From Deinococcus aerius (GTDB lineage: Bacteria; Deinococcota; Deinococci; Deinococcales; Deinococcaceae): DNA of 64,000 bases. The stretch is from NCBI RefSeq assembly GCF_002897375.1, contig NZ_BFAG01000002.1:122501-186500 (forward strand). Reading direction: 5' to 3'. The position numbers were made by a program, and so were the translations under genes. Each line of letters opens with the position of its first letter. The stretch's first letter is position 1. Below are positions 1 through 8,319 of this stretch, piece after piece. The notes beneath the pieces were generated by a model. That model was not told the DNA's origin, did not search any database, and worked only from the letters and a program-made list of their open reading frames with translations.

Positions 1-691
1 TGAAGGCCGCGTCCTCGGAGGCCAGGAAGGCGATGGCCGCCGCGAGGTCCTGAGGTTTGCCGACGTCGGCGGGGTTGATCTTCTCCACGCCACTTTTCAC
101 GTTGGGGTTGTCCCACAGCATCGGGGTGTCCACCGCGCCCGGGAGCACGGCGTTCACCCGGATGCCGCGCGGCTTACCCTCGATGGCCGCCGAACGCGTC
201 AGGGACAGCAGGGCCGCTTTCGCCGCCGCGTATGGCGCGACCAGCGGCTCGGTCTCACGGGCGTGGATGCTGGAGACGTTCACGACGGCGCCCCCCGGCC
301 TCATGTGCAGGAACCCCTGCTGGATGAACAGGAACGCACCCAGCAGATCGACCGCCAGCACTCGCGTCCAGTCCTCCACGGTCAGGTCGGTGAGCGGCTT
401 GAAGGTCATCAGGCCCGCGTTGTTCACGATCACGTCGAGGGTGCCGAACCTCCCCAGCGCCTGCCCCACGCAGCCCTGCACCTGGTCGGCCTTCGAAACG
501 TCACAGGCCACCCCCAGGGCGTCCAGTGCCCCCGTCGCCCTGACCTCCTCGGCGGCCTTCTGCGCCTGGTCGCCGTGCAGGTCGGCGATCACGACACGCG
601 CCCCCTCCTGCCCGAAGCGGGTGGCGGTGGCCAGGCCGATGCCGCTGGCGGCGCCCGTGACGATCACGGTCTTGTTCTCGAACCGGCTCAT
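1..691 (-). CDS. SDR-family oxidoreductase, 3' end outside window
   Basis: Short-chain dehydrogenase/reductase, probably NAD(P)-dependent and cytosolic. The N-terminal Rossmann motif TGAASGIG, the NNAG motif and the catalytic YAAAK (YxxxK) are all visible in about 230 residues; the C-terminus runs off the left edge. The substrate cannot be told from sequence. The ATG overlaps the stop codon of the upstream glycosidase gene (ATGA), with a GGAG sequence a few bases before it, so the two are probably translated together. A role in sugar or polyol oxidation downstream of the glycosidase is only a guess from this coupling. Confidence 0.9.
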   Translation of the reverse strand, partial: MSRFENKTVIVTGAASGIGLATATRFGQEGARVVIADLHGDQAQKAAEEVRATGALDALGVACDVSKADQVQGCVGQALGRFGTLDVIVNNAGLMTFKPLTDLTVEDWTRVLAVDLLGAFLFIQQGFLHMRPGGAVVNVSSIHARETEPLVAPYAAAKAALLSLTRSAAIEGKPRGIRVNAVLPGAVDTPMLWDNPNVKSGVEKINPADVGKPQDLAAAIAFLASEDAAF

Positions 692-2016
692 GTTCCGTCT
701 CCTTCGAGGTTGGGGTCGATCAGTTTGGCCGACGCCGCGCGGGAACGGCGCTCGCGCTCCCGGGCGCCGCTCTCCACCCGGCGCAGCACGGGTTCCTGCT
801 GCTGGCTGGGCGGGAAGATCGGCAGGGCGAGGACGACGCTCTGGGTGGGGAGCACGTCGCGCCACTGGGCGATCAGGTCCCGGTACGCCTGCCCCACCGG
901 GCGGATGTTGCGGTCCAGGTCGTAGAGCCCGAGGGGATTGACCCGCCCGTTGTTCTCGCGCAGCGCCGTGTCCCAGTCCACCTGGTCGGTCAGCGAGTAC
1001 CAGGTGAAGCCCACGATGGGCAGCCCGTCGTTGCGCACCCGCAGCACGTTCGCCCACTCCTTGCGCAGCCATTTCACGGCCTCGTCGCCGTTCGGCCCCT
1101 GGCCCAGGTTCGTCTCGGTGTGCATCACCGGCAGGCCGTAGCGGGCGTAGTACTGGTTGGTGATCACCGAGTAGCCGTAGACCTCGCCCGCCCACTCGGT
1201 CCTTCCGTCCGGATGTACCAGATGCTCGTTCGTCACGTAGTAGTCGTTGCCCATGATGCAGTGGTGCTTGCGGGTCTCGTTCAGGAAGAAGTGGTACTCC
1301 CCCCGCGTCATGCCGTGATCCATGAGGTACTCGTACATCTCCGAGCCGACCCGGTGACCGTAGTTGAGATCGAGCGACAGGAAGCGGACCTCGTTCATGA
1401 TCTCGGCGGGGCGGATGGCGGACGGGTTCTCGGCGTGGAAGTATTCCGTGGACTCGCTCTGGATGAAGATGGCGTCCGCGCGCACCTCCAGGATGGCCTG
1501 CATGGCGAGTACGTTCGCCCTCACGATGTGCTTCAGGGCCGTCACGAAGGCCGTGTCCGTGGTCATCTGCTCGTTCCACCAGCCGTACTTGGCCGAGAAG
1601 AGGGCGCAGATGTACATCTCGTTCACCGGGGTGTAGAGCTGCACCCAGGGATAACGCAGGGCGAAGGCGCGGGCGTAGCGGGCGAACTGCCCCGGGAAGT
1701 CCGGGTTCTGGAAGTTCCCGATCCAGTCGGGCACCCCGAAGTGGCACAGGTCGGTGATGGGAACGATGTCCCGGCGCCGCAGCTCGGCGTAGGTCTCGTC
1801 CGCGAAGCTCCAGTCGTAGCGGTCGGGGCCCAGCCAGGTCCGGTGCAGCGGCGGGCCGTAGCGCAGGTACTCGATCCCGAGTTCGCGCACGAGGTCGAAG
1901 TCCTTCTTCCAGAACTCGTAGTGGCGGCACTTCTCCATCTCGTCCATCCGGACCCGGCCGCCCTGGATGGTGGGGTACGAGTTCTCGATACCGGTCGCGA
2001 ACATGAAATAGATCAA
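688..2016 (-). CDS. Glycoside hydrolase family 1-like protein (beta-glucosidase-like)
   Basis: A 442-residue TIM-barrel glycosidase of the GH1 type, without signal peptide, so cytosolic. TPVNEM near residue 140 matches the acid/base TxNEP motif, and HTETN near residue 310 matches the nucleophile TENG motif; both are looser than in classical GH1 enzymes, so this is a divergent subfamily of unknown substrate. The start chosen is TTG, because GGAGG lies 6 nt upstream and this TTG overlaps the TGA of the small membrane protein gene (TTGA). An ATG four codons inside is the alternative. It is the middle gene of a coupled set: small membrane protein, glycosidase, SDR. Confidence 0.85.
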   Translation of the reverse strand: MIYFMFATGIENSYPTIQGGRVRMDEMEKCRHYEFWKKDFDLVRELGIEYLRYGPPLHRTWLGPDRYDWSFADETYAELRRRDIVPITDLCHFGVPDWIGNFQNPDFPGQFARYARAFALRYPWVQLYTPVNEMYICALFSAKYGWWNEQMTTDTAFVTALKHIVRANVLAMQAILEVRADAIFIQSESTEYFHAENPSAIRPAEIMNEVRFLSLDLNYGHRVGSEMYEYLMDHGMTRGEYHFFLNETRKHHCIMGNDYYVTNEHLVHPDGRTEWAGEVYGYSVITNQYYARYGLPVMHTETNLGQGPNGDEAVKWLRKEWANVLRVRNDGLPIVGFTWYSLTDQVDWDTALRENNGRVNPLGLYDLDRNIRPVGQAYRDLIAQWRDVLPTQSVVLALPIFPPSQQQEPVLRRVESGARERERRSRAASAKLIDPNLEGDGT

Positions 2017-2159
2017 GGTGGACCTCCCACCTGCTGTCTGAGGAGAAGACGCCGCAGAACTTCCCCGAGGAGCGCGATCAGCAGCACCCCGGCCATCACG
2101 GTGACGGAACGTTCCTCGATCTGGGCGGGTTCTTTCTTCCACGACCAGCGCTGCCTCAT
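2013..2159 (-). CDS. Small single-pass membrane protein (48 aa)
   Basis: A short frame that encodes a basic N-terminus (MRQRWSWKKEP), one hydrophobic segment around residues 20-36 (VTVMAGVLLIALLGEVL) and a basic tail. Its TGA overlaps the TTG start of the glycosidase, which argues that it is real and couples translation. A GAGGG sequence sits about 10 nt before the ATG. The family is not recognised. It may anchor or regulate the downstream enzymes, but nothing in the sequence shows this. Confidence 0.55.
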   Translation of the reverse strand: MRQRWSWKKEPAQIEERSVTVMAGVLLIALLGEVLRRLLLRQQVGGPP

Positions 2160-2216
2160 CCGGGATGGACCCTCGGCTGAAGAGTCTTCGCCCTCCTGAA
2201 TTCGGGTCTGGCATGG

Positions 2217-2681
2217 TCAGGCGACCACCAGGGCTTGCGGCGCGGCCTGCTTGATGCGCGTCAGAAAGAAGGCGATCTGGCGCTTGGTTTCCCGGCCGCA
2301 CTCCTGGCAGACCCGCTCCAGTTCATCGTCGCGCAGCGCCTGGGCGGCCTGTTCCAGCACGGTCCAGCAGAGCTGCACCTCGTTCGCCAGCAGCCACAGA
2401 TCGTGCAGGTCGCGCAGCAGCGCCAGGCTGCCCTTCTGTGGCCCGTGGAACAGCGCCTTTTCCATGTTGGCGGGTTCAAGGTTCTTGCTCTCCCCGTACT
2501 TCTGCACCAGGAGTCCCAGGTGTTCGAGATGCTTTTCGGACCACGAGGCGAGGAGCCGGCACGTCTCCTCAATGTCCGGCTCGTCCCCGTGGTGTTCGGC
2601 GACTTTTTTCAGAGCGTCCACCAGGTGCTGCTCGCTCCCGTGGACCAGGCCCAGGTAGTTTCCGACGTGCATGTCAACCAT
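2217..2681 (-). CDS. Conserved helical protein, possible four-helix bundle
   Basis: A 154-residue all-helical soluble protein with many His, Glu and Cys residues (AEHHGDEPD, EKHLEHLG, VCQECGRETKRQ). The pattern resembles ferritin-like or hemerythrin-like bundles, but no exact metal-binding signature can be assigned. The start ATGGTTGA overlaps the stop of the molybdopterin oxidoreductase gene by 8 nt; a second ATG three codons in is possible. Coupling to the oxidoreductase suggests an accessory or maturation role, which is inference. Confidence 0.75.
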   Translation of the reverse strand: MVDMHVGNYLGLVHGSEQHLVDALKKVAEHHGDEPDIEETCRLLASWSEKHLEHLGLLVQKYGESKNLEPANMEKALFHGPQKGSLALLRDLHDLWLLANEVQLCWTVLEQAAQALRDDELERVCQECGRETKRQIAFFLTRIKQAAPQALVVA

Positions 2682-5118
2682 CCACCCTTTGCGTGGTCTT
2701 GGGCTGCGGGACCCCGGACTCGGAGGCGAAAGAGGTGCGCTCCTTCTCCCCCGAGACCAGGTGCCGCGCCACCTCCACCGCGCGCCCCAACAGTCCGGGG
2801 GTCGGGAGCGCGTCTGCGGCGTACCGGCTGATCCGCACGGCGGCGTACTTGAAGTGCGGCTGCTTGCTCACCGGGTCCCACTCCGTGAGGGTCAGTTCGT
2901 TGGCGGCGCGCGGGCGGCTGGGGTCGTCCCAGGAGCCGTAGTGCCAGGGAATGAACACCAGACCGGGTTCGGTGTTGCCGAGTCGGGCGCGCTCGATCAC
3001 CAGGCCCCGCCGGGACTCCACCAGCACCCAGTCGCCTTCCTTGATGCCGTACCTCGCGGCGTCCTCGGGGGAAAGCTGCACGAAGGCGTCGGGAGCCGCA
3101 GCATTCAAGGCGCTGGACCGCCCGGTCTTCGTCCTCGTGTGGAAGTGGTACACCTGCCGCCCGGTCGTGAGCCACAGCGGATAGTCCTCGTCGGGCACCT
3201 CGTGCGGCTCACGGTAGTCGGTCGCCTTGATCAGCGCCCGGCCCTGAGGATCGTTCGCCTTGTATTCCTCGGGGGTGACGCTCGCGCCCGTGTCGAAGTC
3301 CTGCCCATAGGTTTCGGCGTCGTCCGCATGGGTGGGAAACACGAAGTCGGTGTACAGCCGCACAGTGCCGTCCGGGTGCCCCTCGTTGACCGGCCAGGGA
3401 ATGCCGCTGCCCGCCAAAAGCTTTTCGTAGGTGAGGCCGGTGTAGTCGCAGGGCCGCCCGCGGGTGCATTCCTTCCAGGCCTCGAAGGCGCTCTCGGGGT
3501 CGTGCCACTTGACCAGGGGCTGCCCGTCCTGATCTCGGAAGTCCATGCGCCGCGCGTAGTCGAGGAAGATGTCGAGGTCGCTCCTGGCCTCGCCGGGCGG
3601 CTCGACCGCCTTGCACGAGATGTGGACCGTACGGCTGACGTTGGTGAAGGTGCCGGTCTTCTCGCCCCAGATAGCGGCCGGCAACACCACATCGGCGTAC
3701 CGGGCGGTCTCGGTGAGAAAGGCGTCCTGCACGATCACGAACAGGTCTTCTTTCTGGAGGATGCGGCGGATGCGCCCGAGGTCCGGCAGGGACACGGCCG
3801 GGTTCGTCGCGCTGATCCACAGCATCTTGATCGAGCCCTGCTCGCAGTAGCGCCAGATCTGCATGGCGTGGGTCGGGGGACTCCAGTGCGGAATCTTGTT
3901 GAAGGGGACGTTCCAGAGCTTCGCCAGTTGCCCAATGTGCTCAGGGTTGCCCCAGTTGCGGAAGCCCGGCAGGTCGCCGTCCGCGCCGGTCTCCCGCGTG
4001 TTTTGCGCGGTGGGTTGCCCATTCATCTGGAGGATGCCGCTGCCGGGCTTGCCGATCAGGCCCCGGATCAGGTGGATGTTGTTCACCTGCACGGCGGCGG
4101 CGGTCGCCTGCATGGACTGGTACACGCCCTGGAGGACGGTGGAGACGAGCGTTTTCGTGTTCGCCAGAATCTCCCCGGCGGCGCGCAGGTCGGCGGCAGG
4201 CACACCCGACAGTTCCTCGACGTACTCCGGCGTGTACTTCTCGACGACCCTGTTCAGGTTCTCGTACCCGACCGTGTGTGCTTGCAGAAAGGCCGGGTCG
4301 GTCTTGCCCGCCTGGATGATCAGGTGCAGCAGCCCGTTGAGCACGGCGACGTTCGTGCCGACCTTCGGCGCGAGATGCACGGTCGCTTGCTCCGCCGTGA
4401 AGGTCCTGCGGGGGTCAATGACGATGATTTTCGGCGGATTCGGCCCGGCGAGACGGTCGAGGATGCGCGTCCACAGGACCGTCTGCTGCGAGGCGACGTT
4501 GTGCCCGACGTGCATCACGCAGTCCGTCACGTCGAGGTCCTCGTACGAGCCCGGCTGGCCGTCCGACCCGAACGACTCCTTGAGGGCGGCGGCGGCGGTC
4601 GCGGTACACAGCCGGGTGTTGCCGTCCATGTGGGGGGTGCCCAGGCCGGCCTTGCCGATCACGGCCAGGGTGTAGTACTCCTCCAGGAAGAGCTGCCCGG
4701 AGGTGTAGAAGCCGACGGCGCCACTCGTGTGTTCCTCGACGAGCTCCTGCGACTTCCGCACGATGAGGCTCATCGCCTCGTCCCAGCTCGCCTCCCGCAA
4801 CTGCCCATCCCTGCGGACCAGGGGCCTGACCAGCCGGTCCCCGCTGTTGTTCGCCTCCCAGCCGTGCAGGCCCTTGGGCCCCAGGCGCCCCTTGTTGGTC
4901 ATGTCAGAAGCGAGGCCGCGGACGCCCACGATCCGGCCGTCCTTCACGCCGATGTCGAGGCCGCAGCCGTTGGAGCACAGCACGCACGCCCCCCGGACCC
5001 AGCGCTCGGGCGTTTCCGAGACCCGCTCGTCCACCCGCGCAGGCCACGCCTGCCCGGCCCCGTGCGGGGTGCGTTCCCCCCAGATGTCGTTGATGCTGTC
5101 CCGCGTTTCACTGGTCAT
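2674..5118 (-). CDS. Molybdopterin-dependent oxidoreductase (formate dehydrogenase / assimilatory nitrate reductase type)
   Basis: An 814-residue member of the Mo-bisPGD oxidoreductase family, with the usual large catalytic region and a C-terminal molydopterin dinucleotide-binding domain. It lacks a Tat signal, so it is probably cytosolic. The N-terminal Fe-S motif has C45, C48 and C52, but the fourth ligand position in GRLGPKG is Gly80 instead of Cys. Cys171 in NTRLCTA is the likely Mo ligand. The ATG has GGAGG 7 nt upstream. The electron partner is not encoded nearby; the overlapping helical protein downstream may be an accessory. The substrate is not identifiable. Confidence 0.88.
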   Translation of the reverse strand: MTSETRDSINDIWGERTPHGAGQAWPARVDERVSETPERWVRGACVLCSNGCGLDIGVKDGRIVGVRGLASDMTNKGRLGPKGLHGWEANNSGDRLVRPLVRRDGQLREASWDEAMSLIVRKSQELVEEHTSGAVGFYTSGQLFLEEYYTLAVIGKAGLGTPHMDGNTRLCTATAAAALKESFGSDGQPGSYEDLDVTDCVMHVGHNVASQQTVLWTRILDRLAGPNPPKIIVIDPRRTFTAEQATVHLAPKVGTNVAVLNGLLHLIIQAGKTDPAFLQAHTVGYENLNRVVEKYTPEYVEELSGVPAADLRAAGEILANTKTLVSTVLQGVYQSMQATAAAVQVNNIHLIRGLIGKPGSGILQMNGQPTAQNTRETGADGDLPGFRNWGNPEHIGQLAKLWNVPFNKIPHWSPPTHAMQIWRYCEQGSIKMLWISATNPAVSLPDLGRIRRILQKEDLFVIVQDAFLTETARYADVVLPAAIWGEKTGTFTNVSRTVHISCKAVEPPGEARSDLDIFLDYARRMDFRDQDGQPLVKWHDPESAFEAWKECTRGRPCDYTGLTYEKLLAGSGIPWPVNEGHPDGTVRLYTDFVFPTHADDAETYGQDFDTGASVTPEEYKANDPQGRALIKATDYREPHEVPDEDYPLWLTTGRQVYHFHTRTKTGRSSALNAAAPDAFVQLSPEDAARYGIKEGDWVLVESRRGLVIERARLGNTEPGLVFIPWHYGSWDDPSRPRAANELTLTEWDPVSKQPHFKYAAVRISRYAADALPTPGLLGRAVEVARHLVSGEKERTSFASESGVPQPKTTQRVDG

Positions 5119-5198
5119 CGCCACGCCTCCTGCCCTCTTGATTGGCTTGTTCCCGCATGCCGGGGAGAAAAGTCGGCTGTCTCTGCTCTGCGCTTTCC

Positions 5199-6185
5199 CT
5201 ACCTTGAAGTCGGACTCACCTTCAGACCATCTGCCCCCCTCTCCTCCGGCAGGGGCTCCGCGCTGAGCAGTTCGTTCTGCCGCACGAAGGCGTGCATGAA
5301 ACGCCCCATCACCCGTGTCTGGGTGCGGTAGGCGTCCACCGCCGCCCGCTTGCGCGCGACCTGGGCGGGGGTCAGGTCCGCCCGGGCCCACGGCAAGGTC
5401 TTCGCCAGGGGCGGCAGGGTCAGCGGCAGCCCCGCGTGCAGGCCCTTGGGCAGCGGCCACTCCAGGCCGCCGTGCACCACCCAGTAGCGCACCCTCGCCT
5501 CCTGGCCCCGCGCGCTCATGAGCCGCATGGCGAGGTAGGAGAGGGTGCGGTGGTCGGCGTGGAAGTCCTGCGGGGCGGGGGCGAGCACCAGGTCCGGCCG
5601 GACCCGGCCCAGCACCCGCGACAGATCGGCCTCCAGCGCCCGCCCGGTGTACGGCGCGCCGGGTGTCAGGGCGCCCCGCACGTACACGGCGCCCGACGCG
5701 GTGTGTGGCGCGGTGTAGGGCTCCGCGTACTGGGTGGTGAAGAGCCGGAAGAGCCCGCCGTCCGGGTACCCGAGCATGAAGGTCCGTTCCGGGGGCACGC
5801 CCAGCAGCGCCACGGCCCGCCGCGCCTCGGCCGCCCGGGTGTCCCCCAGGGCGCGCATGTCCGCAGGGCCGGGGTCCAGCACCCGCCGGGTCAGCACCGC
5901 GTCGAACTCGAAGCCGTCCCCGGCGGTCGCCCAGGCCACGAACACCCGCGCCCCGGCCGCCTGGGCCTGCTGGATCAGCCCCGCGCAGCACAGCGTCTCG
6001 TCGTCCGGGTGCGGCGCGAGGACCAGCACCCGCTGGCCGGGGCGGAAGGGGGCCGTGGGCGGCAGGGCCGCGACCCGGTCCGCCCCCGCGTCGAACACCC
6101 GCCCCACGGCGGGCAGGTTGATCCAGGCCGCGAGGCCAGCCGCGCCGAGAACTGCCGTGGTGATCAAAACGTGCCGTCTGCGCAT
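5199..6185 (-). CDS. PIG-L family deacetylase with N-terminal membrane/signal segment
   Basis: A 328-residue LmbE/PIG-L-type Zn-dependent deacetylase, a family that removes N-acetyl groups from amino sugars such as GlcNAc derivatives. The Zn-binding APHPDDE motif is near residue 57 and a second His motif, FHADH, lies near residue 217. The N-terminus (MRRRHVLITTAVLGAAGLAAW) is an Arg-rich hydrophobic segment, so the enzyme is exported or anchored facing outward. It begins 4 nt after the stop of the upstream membrane-protein gene, implying one transcript. The exact substrate is unknown; cell-envelope glycan is plausible. Confidence 0.85.
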   Translation of the reverse strand: MRRRHVLITTAVLGAAGLAAWINLPAVGRVFDAGADRVAALPPTAPFRPGQRVLVLAPHPDDETLCCAGLIQQAQAAGARVFVAWATAGDGFEFDAVLTRRVLDPGPADMRALGDTRAAEARRAVALLGVPPERTFMLGYPDGGLFRLFTTQYAEPYTAPHTASGAVYVRGALTPGAPYTGRALEADLSRVLGRVRPDLVLAPAPQDFHADHRTLSYLAMRLMSARGQEARVRYWVVHGGLEWPLPKGLHAGLPLTLPPLAKTLPWARADLTPAQVARKRAAVDAYRTQTRVMGRFMHAFVRQNELLSAEPLPEERGADGLKVSPTSR

Positions 6186-6189
6186 GGGG

Positions 6190-6861
6190 TCACCTCAGGA
6201 TGTTCACGGCGCGGCTGGCGACCAGGACCACGGTCAGCATCGACGTGGCCGCCTGGAAGGTCATCAGCGCCTTGGCGCGCCGGGTGAGCGGGAGGGTGTC
6301 GGTCGGGCTGAAGGCGGCGGCGTTCGTGAACGCCACGAACAGGTAGTCGACGTACTCGGGCCGCCACCCCTCGGGGGCCAGGCCCGCCGTCCCGGCCTGG
6401 GGAAAGAGGAAGTCGGGGTAGGTCCCCGGGCGGGTTCTGCGCAGGGCGCCGCCCCGGTCGAGTTCCCAGTACCACAGCGAGAAGACGAGCACGTTCGTGA
6501 CCCAGAGGTTCAGCGCGTCCGCCAGCAGCGCCCGGCCCGTCGCGCCGCTGCCCCCCAGCAGGTCCCCCACCAGCAGGCCCAGCGACGTGAGGTTGGCGAG
6601 GTGCAGCAGCCCGGTCAGGCCCAGCGCGAGCGGGCGGGTCACGCGGCTCAGGGCACGGTCCGCCTGCCCGTGAAGGTGGAGATGTCGGCGTTGACGCCCC
6701 CGCAGGACGCTCAGCGGCAGCAACAACATGGTCTCGACCGCCGGGAGCAGCCAGTTCGGGCCGGGAGTGAGGTGTTCGCCCAGCAGCAGGTTCAACCCCA
6801 GGACGGTCAGGATGGCGACCCGGGCTGGCCACAGCGACTCAGGGGCAGGCGTGGCAGTCAC
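6190..6861 (-). CDS. Polytopic membrane protein of unknown function, channel-like C-terminus
   Basis: A 223-residue protein with about five hydrophobic segments. Near the C-terminus the order TM, loop AFTNAAAFSPTDTLPL, TM resembles the pore region of two-TM ion channels, but no selectivity filter is evident. The frame runs open upstream to 7023, yet a GTG at 6861 with GGAG 5 nt before it marks the likely start, since residues before it are not hydrophobic or family-like. The PIG-L deacetylase follows after 4 nt. Function is not known. Confidence 0.7.
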   Translation of the reverse strand: MTATPAPESLWPARVAILTVLGLNLLLGEHLTPGPNWLLPAVETMLLLPLSVLRGRQRRHLHLHGQADRALSRVTRPLALGLTGLLHLANLTSLGLLVGDLLGGSGATGRALLADALNLWVTNVLVFSLWYWELDRGGALRRTRPGTYPDFLFPQAGTAGLAPEGWRPEYVDYLFVAFTNAAAFSPTDTLPLTRRAKALMTFQAATSMLTVVLVASRAVNILR

Positions 6862-7030
6862 GCGCGCTCCACAGGCCAGCCCCGACGGACTGGAAAGGCC
6901 CCTGAGTCCCACCCCGCTGCCCGCCCAGCACCCAGCGCCGCCGCCGTTCGTTCGGCTGGCCCCAGGATCACGAGCCGTTCGCGCACCCGCCAGAGTCGGC
7001 CCCGGCCTCCCGGACGTGCCCACCCAAACC

Positions 7031-7561
7031 TCACGTGACCGCCCCCAGCCGGTACCCGGCGCAGCGGGACGTCTCGATGACCTGCGGCCCGGTCTTGCGG
7101 CGGATGGCGCGGACGTGCACGTCGATCACCCTGGGCTGAACCCGGGCCTTCCCGGCCCAGACGTCCGCGATGATCTCGGCCCGCGTGAAAACGCGACCGG
7201 GTTGACTCGCCAGCAGTTCGAGCAGGGCGAATTCCCGGCGGGTCAGCGCCGCCCGGGCGCCGTCACGGGACAGCTCCCTGGTCCCTGGGTCAAGCACGAA
7301 CCCACCCGGCAGCCGCCACGTCTGGGACCGCCGGTCCGCCGGGTGCGGCGGGGAGGGCCGTTCCTGGAAGACGGAAGACTGGACCGGACTGGAGCGCCCC
7401 CCCACGGCCGGGGCGCTGTTCCAGGGCTCAGCCGTGTCGCGTGCCGGGAAGGAGGGCGTGTGGCCCCCCTGCGGCCACAGGTCCAGCCCGTGGCCGGTGG
7501 CCGACCTGTCCGGGAACGCGCCGCCGATCCGGGCCTCGTCCTCGATCTCCGGAGGCTTCAT
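7031..7561 (-). CDS. OmpR/PhoB-type winged-helix regulator without receiver domain
   Basis: A 176-residue protein. The C-terminal half (about residues 88-176) is an OmpR/PhoB effector domain with LTRREFALLELL, the recognition helix region PRVIDVHVRAIRRKT and the terminal CAGYRLG. It is clearly paralogous to the effector domain of the response regulator at 24434-25114. The first 85 residues are Pro/Ser/Gly-rich and show no receiver fold or phospho-Asp. ATG overlaps the TGA of the PAP2 gene (ATGA). PAP2 plus regulator here mirrors PAP2 plus response regulator at 25 kb, so a partial duplication is likely. It may bind the same TATACC/TTTACC boxes without phosphorylation control. Confidence 0.82.
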   Translation of the reverse strand: MKPPEIEDEARIGGAFPDRSATGHGLDLWPQGGHTPSFPARDTAEPWNSAPAVGGRSSPVQSSVFQERPSPPHPADRRSQTWRLPGGFVLDPGTRELSRDGARAALTRREFALLELLASQPGRVFTRAEIIADVWAGKARVQPRVIDVHVRAIRRKTGPQVIETSRCAGYRLGAVT

Positions 7562-8226
7562 GCTCGCCCCGCATTCCGCGGCAGGAGCCGCCCGCGCAGA
7601 ATCTGGTACGTGCCCAGAACCCACACCAGCGAGGTCAGGCCGCCGGCCAGCACGTCGGTGGGGTAGTGCACGCCCAGCACGACCCGCGAGAGGGCCATCA
7701 GGGCGTAGTAGCCCGCGCCAAGCACCAGGGCCGGCCAGCGCAGGCGGGTGTGCCACAGCAGGAGCACCACCAGGACGGCGAGCGCCGCCGCGACGGTGCT
7801 GTGCCCGCTCGGGAACGAGGCGCCCGTCTCCGCCACCAGGCGCGGCCACAGCTCGGGGCGGGGCCGCTGGAAGATGCGCTTCATGATGGCCTGCACGCCC
7901 GCCGCGCCGCCCAGGGCCAGCAGGGCGAACAGCGCCTGGGGCCGGTGGCGGGTGAACCAGAAGATGGTGGGGAGCAGCACGATCACCACGCCCATCACGA
8001 CCGGGCCCCCGAAGTAGTTCATGAAGACGCTGAAGGCGGTCAGCGCCCCGCCCGCGTGCCCGTGCAGCCAGAGCATGGCGGGCGTCTCGAAGGCGAAACG
8101 CTCCTTTTCGAGCACGTCCTCGCCGATCAAGCCCAGCACGATGAGGGGCAGCAGGATGCCGAGAAACAGGCGCAGCAGGGTGGCCGGCTGCGCGCGCCTC
8201 ACCAGGTCAGTCAGGGAATCCGTCAT
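7558..8226 (-). CDS. PAP2-family membrane phosphatase (copy 1)
   Basis: A 222-residue integral membrane phosphatase of the PAP2/PgpB class, which hydrolyses lipid phosphates such as undecaprenyl pyrophosphate or phosphatidate at the outer face. The three catalytic motifs are present: KRIFQRPRP, SFPSGHS and SRVVLGVHYPTD. About six TM segments. The ATG is placed 6 nt after a -10 hexamer CATGCT, a leaderless arrangement, and the triple box lies just upstream. The longer frame to 8298 would run through the promoter. Downstream it is coupled to the receiver-less regulator gene. It shares the RLFLGILLPL opening with copy 2. Confidence 0.9.
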   Translation of the reverse strand: MTDSLTDLVRRAQPATLLRLFLGILLPLIVLGLIGEDVLEKERFAFETPAMLWLHGHAGGALTAFSVFMNYFGGPVVMGVVIVLLPTIFWFTRHRPQALFALLALGGAAGVQAIMKRIFQRPRPELWPRLVAETGASFPSGHSTVAAALAVLVVLLLWHTRLRWPALVLGAGYYALMALSRVVLGVHYPTDVLAGGLTSLVWVLGTYQILRGRLLPRNAGRA

Positions 8227-8247
8227 GGCGGCAGCATGGAGCGGGGC

Positions 8248-8275
8248 GGTATAGGAACGGTATAGCGGCGGTATA
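8248..8275 (-). promoter_or_regulatory. Triple TATACC direct-repeat box, promoter of PAP2 copy 1
   Basis: Read on the minus strand, three TATACC hexamers recur at an exact 11-bp period (TATACC-N5-TATACC-N5-TATACC). Nine bases later comes CATGCT as -10, then six bases and the ATG at 8226. This is the only site in the window with three close repeats. The 11-bp period is the spacing expected for tandem OmpR/PhoB-type DNA-binding domains. Confidence 0.75.
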
Positions 8276-8319
8276 CGGGGGAACTGGGGCGGGTGCACGG
8301 GCGACCGGTCCTCCCCGCG

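Noticed and set aside
2671..5331. Plus-strand frame of 886 codons
   Set aside because: Antisense to the molybdopterin oxidoreductase, which has recognised motifs and a ribosome site.
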